DNA of 19,443 bases from an uncultured Sutterella sp. (GCA_905206365.1 CAJLHF010000038.1:1-19443); one strand, 5' to 3'. Shown: positions 1 through 6,708, counted from the first letter of the stretch. The notes: generated from the sequence alone by a model not told the origin. Numbers and translations are program-made.

Positions 1-3
1 GGA

Positions 4-24
4 GCGTCGAAGCAGCTTCGACGC
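4..24. repeat. Perfect 9-bp inverted repeat
   Basis: GCGTCGAAG (4-12) and CTTCGACGC (16-24) are perfect complements around a 3-base loop. No T-tract follows on either strand, so it is not an obvious intrinsic terminator. It lies at the window edge, so its gene context is unknown. The rest of 1-131 shows no gene I can support. Confidence 0.5.
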
Positions 25-125
25 AAGTGAACCGGACGGCTCGCAAGAGACGCTCTGGTCAGCAGCAGGAACCCATCGAGGAGACCCTCAGAAAGGCCTG
101 AAAAGGCCAATCTGACGGCTCGGTA

Positions 126-157
126 GGAAATCTCCGTCCCCTTTAGTTGGGGCGGAG
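126..157 (-). terminator. Candidate intrinsic terminator of the cytochrome remnant
   Basis: CTCCG-T-CCCC (132-141) pairs with GGGGCGGAG (149-157) around a 7-base loop, with one bulged base. On the minus strand the stem is followed by a short ATTTCC tract and begins only 7 bases beyond the stop codon of the cytochrome fragment. The U-tract is weak, so efficiency is uncertain. Confidence 0.5.
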
Positions 158-163
158 AGGATG

Positions 164-691
164 TCAAATGGGCTTCGCGTTTTCCTGGAGCCACTTGAAC
201 ATGAGCGCGTTGTTGCCGCGACGCGTGTGACCCGTACGGCCCCCGCGCACCGGGAGCTGGCTCGCCCATTGGTTCGCCGTGAAGTGCTCGGCCTTCGGGG
301 CGCCATGGCACGACGAGCACGCGTCGCCGTGACGTTCGGCCGCCTGCTTCCAGAGACCGTTGATGTCCTTCGTCAGGGACTTGGCGGGCACCCAGCCTTC
401 GGCCGTGGACTTCTGCCAGACGTTCCCCTGCACGGTCTTTTCGCCGCTCTTGCCGTCGAGCTTCACGACCTTCTCTTCGTCGAACAAGGCATACTCGATG
501 CGAAGACCGGCTTCCTTGAAGATCTGCGAGGGATATTCCTTAAGCGACCAGCCGCTGATGCGCACCTTCGCCATGTCGCCCTTCTTTTCGAGAACGGTCA
601 GGGGAGTGGCTACGTCGAGCGTGCCGGCAGCGATCCAAGGAACCGCTCGCGCCTGAGAGGGATAAGGCTCAATTCTTAGACAGCTTTTTAG
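164..691 (-). pseudogene. TorC/TorY-like cytochrome c, C-terminal remnant
   Basis: The reading frame is open from a stop at 692-694 to the TGA at 164-166. Its C-terminal half has one heme site (CSSCH) followed by AEHFTANQW and a final FKWLQENAK. That arrangement is typical of the C-terminal monoheme domain of pentaheme TorC/TorY-type cytochromes, which pass quinol electrons to periplasmic N- or S-oxide reductases. Coherent family-like sequence (WIAAGTLDVATPLTVLE) continues upstream of the only ATG (574), so that ATG is internal rather than a true start. The N-terminal signal anchor and NapC-like tetraheme domain are absent, and no oxidoreductase partner is nearby. No in-frame ATG, GTG or TTG lies upstream of 574. 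I read it as a 5'-truncated pseudogene. A standalone 136-aa protein starting at 574 would lack any export signal, yet heme attachment at CxxCH requires the periplasm. Confidence 0.72.
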
Positions 692-1098
692 TTAATAACG
701 ACAACTTTTTCGGAAAGAGTACTTGACAGGCACCGTTCTTGACTCCTTTGAGAACCCGTCCTCGGACGGGAACGAAGGACGACGGGTGAATCCCGTCGAA
801 GGCGAATCGTCGGCCGAGCGGCTCTTTCGTCGTGCATTCCGAAAGTCGAGCGACCGATCGATACGTCGGATCGGGGGCGTCGGTTTCGCTTTTTCCTTAC
901 CTCAAACGCCCGCACGCTGTGTGTTCCGACCGTCTCTCCTGTGTAGCACGACGCCTCGACGCTGAGGAGAGGCGAAATGCAAAAGACGTTCGATTTCGCT
1001 CGATTCGCCTGGAATACAAGCAAATTCGTTATTCCAAAAGCCAATAACGAAAACAAAATCGAAGACGCTTTCGGCCTCGTCGACTGGGCTCGCCCGAA
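692..1098. other. Gene-free, hairpin-rich intergenic region
   Basis: No convincing coding region was found on either strand; short open frames here have no recognisable family features. The stretch holds hairpin CCCGTC/GACGGG with a CTCG tetraloop (755-770), hairpin CGACGGG/CCCGTCG (780-798), a CCGATC/GATCGG pairing near 850-875, and an AT-rich inverted repeat at 1025-1051. A start at 977 has a good purine-rich site just upstream, but its frame runs straight through the terminator at 1099-1129, which argues against a real gene. It may encode an untranslated RNA that ends at that terminator. Confidence 0.5.
1025..1051. promoter_or_regulatory. AT-rich inverted repeat, possible operator
   Basis: TTCGTTATT (1025-1033) and AATAACGAA (1043-1051) form a perfect 9-bp inverted repeat with a 9-base spacer. 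The core AATAACGA also occurs at 694-701 beside the remnant cytochrome. In such GC-rich surroundings an AT-rich dyad with a nearby third half-site suggests a regulator binding site. No regulator gene is present in the window. Confidence 0.4.
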
Positions 1099-1129
1099 AG
1101 GCCCGATCTGCGGGCCTTCGCGGGTTTTT
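1093..1129 (+). terminator. Intrinsic terminator on the plus strand
   Basis: AGGCCCG (1099-1105) pairs with CGGGCCT (1111-1117) around a 5-base loop. Flanking CCCGAA and TTCGCGGG can extend the stem, and TTTTT follows at 1125-1129. It implies a plus-strand transcript arriving from 692-1098, where no gene was recognised. Confidence 0.65.
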
Positions 1130-1130
1130 C

Positions 1131-1159
1131 CAAATGAAAACCTTCCAAGGCATGGAAGG
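1131..1159 (-). terminator. Intrinsic terminator candidate for the ECF operon
   Basis: On the minus strand CCTTCC and GGAAGG (1159-1141) form a 6-bp stem with a 7-base loop, followed by TTTTCATTTG (1140-1131). It lies about 210 bases downstream of the ECF ATPase stop. It sits back-to-back with the plus-strand terminator at 1093-1129. Confidence 0.5.
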
Positions 1160-1185
1160 AAGGACGGCGGAGTCGGGCCGTCCTT
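1160..1185. repeat. Perfect 9-bp hairpin
   Basis: AAGGACGGC (1160-1168) and GCCGTCCTT (1177-1185) are perfect complements around 8 bases. It is immediately adjacent to the minus-strand terminator stem, so the two may act as one tandem 3' structure for transcripts leaving the ECF operon. Confidence 0.45.
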
Positions 1186-1219
1186 CGTGGAATCGCACGT
1201 GAAAACGCTCGATTTTTCG

Positions 1220-1382
1220 CCTCAAACGTGCGTATAATCCCCTACGTGCTTTCTATGACTATCGCCCGATAGGTATACCTGAAAGCGCAGGATGGGGACC
1301 CCGGCGGGACCCCGGGCAGGACCGCATGCCGGTCCCGCATCGGGCGTCCTCGAAGGCGTTCTTGAAGACCCTCAAACGTGCG
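1220..1382. repeat. 13-bp direct repeats flanking a structured 137-base stretch
   Basis: CCTCAAACGTGCG occurs at 1220-1232 and again at 1370-1382. The second copy encodes the last codons and stop of the ECF ATPase. The 137 bases between them contain a perfect TATAAT (1233-1238), the dyad CTATCG-CC-CGATAG (1259-1272), the palindrome AGGTATACCT (1271-1280), and a GC-rich hairpin GCGGGACC (1304-1311)/GGTCCCGC (1331-1338). There are no terminal inverted repeats or ORF of a known element, so it is not called an insertion sequence. Confidence 0.5.
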
Positions 1383-2871
1383 GGCGCAATTCCGGAATCC
1401 GCACGACGGCATCCGCCGCGTGCTCCAAGAGTTCGAGGTCGTTCGTAACGAGAAGCACGGCCTTGCCCGAGGCCGCGGCGCTTTTGAGAAGCCTTGCGAT
1501 ACGGAGCATGTTCGCACCGTCAAGACCGCTCGTCGGCTCGTCGAGAATGAGAACGTCGGGGTCGCGCGCAAGCGCGCACGCGACGACGAGGCGCTGCTTT
1601 TCTCCACCCGAGAGGCTCTGCGGGTGCCGCTCGGCGAGGTGTCCGAGCGAAAGCTCTTCAAGAAGCCCCTTCGCGCGCTCGGCGATCCGGCGTTCGGTGG
1701 CTTCGGTGTGTTCGGACCCGAAGAAGCTTCGGCGGTCGGGCGGGGTGACGGCCGCGACGACGCTACGCACTTCGTCGAAGACCGTGCGCATCTGCAACTG
1801 GTGGTCGGCGTTCTGAAGCACGAGGCCGGTGCGTTCGAGAAGCTTTTCGCCCTCCACCTTGACGCCTCTCACGCGGATCGTGCCGCTTGCGCTCTCCAGA
1901 CCGCACAGCGCCCGCGCGACCGTCGTTTTTCCGCTCCCGTTTCGGCCGATCAGGGCCGTGACGGCCGCACCCGCCTTGAAGGAGAGGTTGTGTACGAGCG
2001 CGGGCTTTTCGCTGCGAGCCGACGCGTCGTCCGACGCCCCGCGGAGGCTCTTACCCGCGCAGAGCCGTTCGACCTCAAGGAGCGGAACGGGATCGGCCGA
2101 CGCATCGTACGCGGCGTTCCCTCGCGTGCGCCGGTCCGCGACGCGCGCGGAGCGAAGACCCCAGCGTTCGGAAAAGCCCGCCTCGTCCAACATCGCGAAA
2201 GGACCGCGCTCGACGATGCGCCCCGCATGAACGACGAGCACCTCGTCCGCCAAGTCCCGCAGCCAATAGAGTCGGTGGTCGACGACGAGAATCGCCGCGC
2301 CCGTGCGCTTCAATTCCCCGAGCAGTCGCCCGAAGGCGGCGGTCGCCTCGGGGTCGAGGTTCGCGGACGGTTCGTCAAGGATAAAGGCTTCGACCCCTTG
2401 AGCGAGCAGGGACGCCATCCCGACCGCCTGCTTCTCCCCTTCCGAAAGCGCTCCGATCGGCTGCTCAAGGAGGTCCGCAATCCCGAGGCGCAGCGCCGCG
2501 TCGCGCACGCGCCGTCGGATTTCCTCCGCGGGAACGCCCGCCCACGAAGGCGCGAACGCAAGTTCGTCTCCGACCGTGAGCGCGAAGAACTGCTCCTCGG
2601 GGTCCTGAAAGAGCGTCCCCGCGTCGCGCGCCACGGCGCTCGCCGGGCGCGTGAGGTTCGAAATCCCCGCAACGCGCACGTCGCCTTCGAGTTTCCCCTT
2701 CCAGTAGTGGGGCGCGAGGCCGTTTGCAAGCCGCAGCATCGTCGTTTTGCCGCAACCCGAGGGGCCCGTCAAAACTTTGAGTTCGCCCGGGCGAACCCGG
2801 AAGGAAACGTCGAAGACCGACGGGGTCGGGCGGTAAGGATAGGTGTAGGTGACGCGGTCGAATTCGATCAC
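1372..2871 (-). CDS. Energy-coupling factor transporter ATPase, two fused ABC domains (EcfA)
   Basis: This 499-aa cytoplasmic protein carries two complete ABC cassettes and would power the adjacent EcfT and S component. Domain 1 has Walker A GPSGCGKTT (36-44), Q89 in the Q-loop, signature LSEGEKQ (142-148), Walker B FILDEP (163-168) and switch His199. Domain 2 has Walker A GRNGSGKTT (309-317), signature LSGGEKQR (420-427) and Walker B LILDEP (441-446). In domain 2 the switch position reads VTND, so Asn477 stands where His is expected, suggesting one impaired ATP site. A linker of roughly 40 residues separates the domains. Translation starts at a GTG at 2871 with AAGGA about 8 bases upstream. 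It is the last gene of the operon, 84 bases after the EcfT gene. Family assignment is firm; substrate specificity is set by the S component. Confidence 0.92.
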   Translation of the reverse strand: MIEFDRVTYTYPYRPTPSVFDVSFRVRPGELKVLTGPSGCGKTTMLRLANGLAPHYWKGKLEGDVRVAGISNLTRPASAVARDAGTLFQDPEEQFFALTVGDELAFAPSWAGVPAEEIRRRVRDAALRLGIADLLEQPIGALSEGEKQAVGMASLLAQGVEAFILDEPSANLDPEATAAFGRLLGELKRTGAAILVVDHRLYWLRDLADEVLVVHAGRIVERGPFAMLDEAGFSERWGLRSARVADRRTRGNAAYDASADPVPLLEVERLCAGKSLRGASDDASARSEKPALVHNLSFKAGAAVTALIGRNGSGKTTVARALCGLESASGTIRVRGVKVEGEKLLERTGLVLQNADHQLQMRTVFDEVRSVVAAVTPPDRRSFFGSEHTEATERRIAERAKGLLEELSLGHLAERHPQSLSGGEKQRLVVACALARDPDVLILDEPTSGLDGANMLRIARLLKSAAASGKAVLLVTNDLELLEHAADAVVRIPELRPHV

Positions 2872-2955
2872 TGCGAGGGTCCTTCAAAAGCGAAGCCTGG
2901 TCGGATAAGAAGATGGGAGAAGCGATGGGGCGACGGTTTTTCGTCGGAGCCTCGA

Positions 2956-3732
2956 TTACGGGAAGGCCCGCTCGTCGTCGAAGCCGAAATTCGGCCACTC
3001 GATCTGAAGATAGAGGGCCGCGGCCGCAACGAGGAACGCCGCGCCGAGAAGGACGAAGTCGCGCGTGCCGAAGCGCGCCGCATTGAGGCGCGTCATGCGC
3101 GAGGAGCTCCCGCCCGTAAGGCCCTTCAATTCGGCCGCAACGCCCAAGCTTTCGCTCGACTTGAGGGCTCGGAAAAGGAGCGGCGTGAAAAGAAGGCGCG
3201 CCGCGAGAATCGGGTGTCGGCACAGGAACCCCGCACCGAGCTTGCGCCCCTTGATGTGCAGCGCTTCGCGCACCTGCTTCACGTCGGAGGCGAAGGTCGG
3301 CAAAAACCGCACCATGACGACCGCAGGCAGATAGATGCAAAAGGGAAGCCGCAGGCCCTGCAAGGCGCCCACGAGGTCCTGGATTTTGGTCGAGGCCGCG
3401 AGCGCCGCAACGACATTCATCATCGTGAGGCCGCGCAGGAGCGGAATCCCGAGGTTTCGGACCGAAAGCCCACCGAGATCGGGATTCACCCACTCGATGA
3501 TTGCGGCAAAGCCCGTCGCGACCGCGATGATCGCGCCCGCCCCGGCGTAGAGAAGCGCCATCATGCGAGCGCGGCGCGTGGAGGCGAGATAGAGAAACGT
3601 CGCAGCAAAGAGGGTCGTCTGCGCAAGGAGCCCCGAAAACGCCACGGTCGCGATGGCGGTACCCGCCGTGAGCGTCATCTTCGTGCGCGGGTCGAGCGTT
3701 TCAGGGAAATTGGCGGAGTGCTTCGTCGTCAT
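2956..3732 (-). CDS. ECF transporter transmembrane component (EcfT)
   Basis: This 258-aa membrane protein has an N-terminal LDPRTKM-type motif typical of EcfT, several hydrophobic helices in the first 110 residues, a charged cytoplasmic coupling region (about 145-210), and a C-terminal helix. EcfT normally contacts the ATPases through two Ala-Arg-Gly-like motifs; here they read IKG (about 160) and LKG (about 202), with Lys in place of Arg. The ATG at 3732 is chosen over the GTG one codon upstream because it overlaps the S-component stop (TGATG) and has a strong AGGAGG site 6-7 bases away. The overlap implies translational coupling. The protein transmits ATPase movement to the substrate-binding S component. 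Confidence 0.88.
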   Translation of the reverse strand: MTTKHSANFPETLDPRTKMTLTAGTAIATVAFSGLLAQTTLFAATFLYLASTRRARMMALLYAGAGAIIAVATGFAAIIEWVNPDLGGLSVRNLGIPLLRGLTMMNVVAALAASTKIQDLVGALQGLRLPFCIYLPAVVMVRFLPTFASDVKQVREALHIKGRKLGAGFLCRHPILAARLLFTPLLFRALKSSESLGVAAELKGLTGGSSSRMTRLNAARFGTRDFVLLGAAFLVAAAALYLQIEWPNFGFDDERAFP

Positions 3733-4280
3733 CACTCACCTCCTCGAATGAGACCCGCGTGCCGCAATTCCGCGACGGAATTCTTCCCGCCCCAGAGCCC
3801 CAAGAGGCACCCGAGGTAGCTCACGCCCACGATCGGAATCACGACCTGCATGAGGCCCGGGCTCTCGCGCAAAAAGAGGTACGCCACGCCGAGCGAGAAG
3901 CTTTTCGAAACGAGGTCGTAGGCCGCAACCGCCGCAATGACCCCGCGCAGCCGCCCGAAACCGCCCGCGAGTTTCCCCGCGATTTCGCCCGCCGCGGCCC
4001 CGATGAAGGCGGCGGGGATAAGCGCGATGCTCCCGCCCAAAAGAAGAAGCGAAACGAGCATCGTGACGGCCGTGAAAAGAAGCAACGTGCCGCTTTTGGG
4101 AACTTTCGTCAGCAACACGACGAGGAGCGTCGTGAAAACGAGGTTCTTCAGAATCAACATGACGGGATTCATGCCGCCGCCCGCAAGGGCGATGAGGAGC
4201 GAAGAGATCTTGGCGGCCGCGGCGAAGACGCCGAGCACCACCAGTTCCTGCGCCGTCCATCGGGAGGTTTGGGACTGCAT
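3732..4280 (-). CDS. MptD-type ECF transporter substrate-binding (S) component
   Basis: This protein of about 182 aa is almost entirely hydrophobic, with five or six membrane helices. It resembles the MptD (Trep_Strep) family of S components, which occur next to EcfT and a two-domain EcfA, as here. It would capture a small nutrient for import; the substrate of this family is not established and cannot be read from the sequence. The start is uncertain. The ATG at 4280 begins a sensible MQSQTSRW N-terminus just before helix 1 but has no clear Shine-Dalgarno site, and upstream in-frame starts exist (ATG 4349, GTG 4385). Those would place the leader hairpin (4317-4352) inside the coding region, which makes 4280 the better choice. 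Confidence 0.75.
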   Translation of the reverse strand: MQSQTSRWTAQELVVLGVFAAAAKISSLLIALAGGGMNPVMLILKNLVFTTLLVVLLTKVPKSGTLLLFTAVTMLVSLLLLGGSIALIPAAFIGAAAGEIAGKLAGGFGRLRGVIAAVAAYDLVSKSFSLGVAYLFLRESPGLMQVVIPIVGVSYLGCLLGLWGGKNSVAELRHAGLIRGGE

Positions 4281-4316
4281 GGGGTTTCGGTCGGGAAGAA
4301 GTCGAGGGTTTGACGT

Positions 4317-4352
4317 GCAATGCGTTCCACCGAGCGGACTCGGTCGCATTGC
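4317..4352 (-). promoter_or_regulatory. Two-stage hairpin in the ECF operon leader
   Basis: Read on the minus strand, GCAATGCG pairs with CGCATTGC (outer 8 bp). Inside it ACCGAG pairs with CTCGGT around a TCCG loop, leaving an asymmetric GGAA bulge. It ends 36 bases before the S-component ATG. No U-tract follows, so it is not a terminator. Its place ahead of a nutrient importer suggests RNA-level control, but it matches no riboswitch class I can name. Confidence 0.5.
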
Positions 4353-4394
4353 GTCGCATCCTATCAGGTCAACAACCCCGCCCACCTTAAGAGC

Positions 4395-4422
4395 CGAAAA
4401 GCGCGGGCGTTCGCACCCGCGC
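4395..4422 (-). terminator. Terminator-like hairpin upstream of the ECF operon
   Basis: GCGCGGG (4401-4407) and CCCGCGC (4416-4422) form a perfect 7-bp GC stem with an 8-base loop. On the minus strand it is followed by TTTTCGG. No gene upstream on that strand reads into it, because 4519-6627 is divergent. If it works it would be an attenuator in the ECF leader; the U-tract is short, so this is tentative. Confidence 0.35.
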
Positions 4423-4518
4423 GAGACTTTCGAAGGCTTCTGCTAGACTCGTTCCCGTTCACAGCATCCCGTCCGCAAGTCTCCGAAACACAGCTTTCCG
4501 GGGACTCGGCCACCGCCA

Positions 4519-6627
4519 ATGACCGCTTTACGTCGTTTTCTTCCGCTATTTCGTTCTTCCGTACTCGGAGCCGCTCTCGGCGCCGCGCTTTTGTCGTCCG
4601 CTCCGCTTCGGGCCGACACGATCGTTGCGGCCGGTCGACTCGCCACGACCACGGGGCGTCCGCTCGTGGCGCGTAACGTCGACCTCGGCGGCACGAGCTC
4701 GACCACGGTGCGCCGCACGGGCGCGGCGCAGCACAAGTGGAGCGACACGGTCGACTACGTGAAGACGAAGGGGGACGTCGTCCTGACGCAGGTCCCCCAC
4801 ACGATCGGCTTCGCGCACGCGCGCACGGAGTCGCTGCTGCCCGACGGGACGCTTCTCATGCGGGAAAGCTACTTGAACGACGAAGGCGTGCTCGTTCTTT
4901 CGATGCCGCTTCCCTTGGAAGAGGCCCTGCACTTGACGGCCGAAGAGGCGGCACGCCCCTTGAACGGGCTCGTTAGGAGCCCCGACCCCGCTTACGAAAA
5001 GCGCAATCACGCAAGCGACCCCAATCGCCTCCCGTACGTCCTTCCGAGCGCGCTCGAAATCGAGCGGATGCGTCGCGCTTCGCCCGAATTCGTGTCGAGC
5101 AAGGGCATGAAGCCCCTCCCCGACCCCGAAAAGGACGCGCCCGAGGTGCTCGAAGCATTCGAATCCTCGGGGATCGTCTACGGGCTCATGCGCCTCATGA
5201 CGGAACGCGGCTCGACCGCGCGCCGTGCGGTCGAAGAAGCGGTGCGCCTCGTGGAGCGCTTCGGCTGGGCGGGCGAAGCCGTGCAGTTGACGGTTGCGGA
5301 CACCGAAGAGGTGTGGCTCGTGGCGGTCCTTCCCGGGCGCACGGCGGTGGCGCGCCGTCTCGCCGACGACGAAGCGGTGCTTGCCGCCGAAGTGCAGACG
5401 CTCGGCACGGTGGATTTGCTCGACGAAAAAAATACGATCGTCTCTCCTCTCACGCGCGAGCGCGCGCGGATGCTCCTTGCGAACATCCCCGAGGGCGTTG
5501 CCCGCACCGTCACCTTCGAGTGGATCGACTATGCGGAACCCCCGACGCTTCAGGCGCGCCTGAGAAGTTACGCGCGCACCCGCACGTTCCTCGAACGTGT
5601 CGGGGGATTGTCGGAGGAGGCCCTGCGCGACGCGACCGGGATCGACTACCGACGCTTCGTCGCTCCGGGCGCGATTCGTCCGCAGGCAAAGATTTCGCCC
5701 GAGGCACTGCGCGCCCTCATGCGCTCGAGCGCCCCCGATCTGGAAAGCCCCTCGGGGATTGCCAACGCCGCCACGGCCCGCAGTTCCGTTTTCGACCCGC
5801 GCACGCCCGCGTGGACGACGCGCGAAGACGTCGCGTCGGCGCACCCCGCCGTGATTCCCTACGTTGCGACCCACCCCCTCGCCGTGCAGCTCCCCGTGAA
5901 AATGCTCGCGCGCTCGAACGAAACGGGGGCGGCCTCCGCTACGGGCGACAACACGCCTTTCGTTGAAACGGCCGTGCAGTCAACCTTTGACTTCAGCTTC
6001 CGCGATGCGCGGTCGTTTCGCCGTCACGCGGCGGTGCTCTACGCGTTCGACGCCGCGCACGGCGCCCTCAAGCCCGCGGAAAACGCCGCCGCCCCGTGGC
6101 TTGCGCCCGAATTCGCCGCTCTTGAAAAACTCCCCGACGGACTCGCCGAAGCGCGCTTTCTCGCCGACAAAGTCTCACCCGCCAAGGGCGCGCACCACCT
6201 TGCGGAATCGGACGCCATTGCGCGCGCCCGCGCTCAGGCGGTGCTGTTCGAACACTACCGCAAGCGGTCGACCCCGAACGTCACGATCCTTGCCGACACC
6301 CTGTCGCCCAAGGACCGTACGGTGCGCGTCAACGTTCTGAGTACGCCTGAGTTCGATGCGACGAAGCTCGTTCGGAAGTCGCTCGGTCTCGGTTCGGCGA
6401 TTCCTCTCGCCTCGGGCGAACCCAACCACCGCCGCTCCGAAGCGACCGCACTCAACCGCATCGACGTGAACGGCGACGGGCGGCTTGATGCCGTGATCAC
6501 CTTCCCGATCGCCGGCGCACTCGAAGGGGCGCTCCCCGGCCGCTATACGCCCCTTTACGTCACGGGTCGCACGACCGACAAAAAGCCCTTCATCGGGTTC
6601 GACTCGGTGTTCGTAAAGAAACCGTAA
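4519..6627 (+). CDS. Exported C69 (U34)-peptidase-like protein with altered nucleophile
   Basis: This 702-aa protein has a clear Sec signal peptide (ALRRFLP, then an Ala/Leu-rich core, cleavage likely after APLRA at residue 32). The mature N-terminus, DTIVAAGRLATTTGRPLVARN, lines up with the start of C69 dipeptidases (CTTIVVGEKATADGSFLVAR in the neighbour at 7442). With the Gly and VAR residues aligned, the catalytic N-terminal Cys position is Asp33. Further C69-like segments are TARRAVEEAVRLVERFGW and ADTEEVWLVAV (near 260), and ISPEALRALMRSS (about 392-404). It is much longer than the usual 450-550 aa. The C-terminus contains DVNGDGRLD (about 649-657), a calcium-loop-like motif. There is no strong Shine-Dalgarno site. 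It may be a periplasmic pseudoenzyme or binding protein; the family link is by eye and moderately sure. Confidence 0.7.
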   Translation: MTALRRFLPLFRSSVLGAALGAALLSSAPLRADTIVAAGRLATTTGRPLVARNVDLGGTSSTTVRRTGAAQHKWSDTVDYVKTKGDVVLTQVPHTIGFAHARTESLLPDGTLLMRESYLNDEGVLVLSMPLPLEEALHLTAEEAARPLNGLVRSPDPAYEKRNHASDPNRLPYVLPSALEIERMRRASPEFVSSKGMKPLPDPEKDAPEVLEAFESSGIVYGLMRLMTERGSTARRAVEEAVRLVERFGWAGEAVQLTVADTEEVWLVAVLPGRTAVARRLADDEAVLAAEVQTLGTVDLLDEKNTIVSPLTRERARMLLANIPEGVARTVTFEWIDYAEPPTLQARLRSYARTRTFLERVGGLSEEALRDATGIDYRRFVAPGAIRPQAKISPEALRALMRSSAPDLESPSGIANAATARSSVFDPRTPAWTTREDVASAHPAVIPYVATHPLAVQLPVKMLARSNETGAASATGDNTPFVETAVQSTFDFSFRDARSFRRHAAVLYAFDAAHGALKPAENAAAPWLAPEFAALEKLPDGLAEARFLADKVSPAKGAHHLAESDAIARARAQAVLFEHYRKRSTPNVTILADTLSPKDRTVRVNVLSTPEFDATKLVRKSLGLGSAIPLASGEPNHRRSEATALNRIDVNGDGRLDAVITFPIAGALEGALPGRYTPLYVTGRTTDKKPFIGFDSVFVKKP

Positions 6628-6659
6628 TCGCCGCAAACGTCGGACTGCAGAACGTACGT

Positions 6660-6708
6660 CGGGCACGCTTTCTTTCGGCTTGAAGCCGAAGAGCGTGCCC
6701 GTTTGTTT
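6660..6708 (+). terminator. Intrinsic terminator after the exported C69-like gene
   Basis: CGGGCACGCT (6660-6669) pairs with AGCGTGCCCG (6692-6701), and an inner stem TTCGGC/GCCGAA lies within it. TTTGTTTT follows. The stem begins about 30 bases after the stop codon at 6627. Confidence 0.85.

Noticed and set aside
161..679. Plus-strand frame of 172 codons
   Set aside because: It is antisense to the TorC-like remnant, whose heme motif and family segments are on the minus strand.
977..1237. Small plus-strand gene starting MQKTFDFARF with a good ribosome binding site
   Set aside because: The frame runs through a strong terminator hairpin with T5 and three more hairpins, and resembles no known protein.
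1378..3819. Very long open frame (813 codons) on the plus strand opposite the ECF genes
   Set aside because: It is antisense to three clear family proteins, has Arg/Glu/His-rich composition typical of a high-GC shadow frame, and shows no family motifs.
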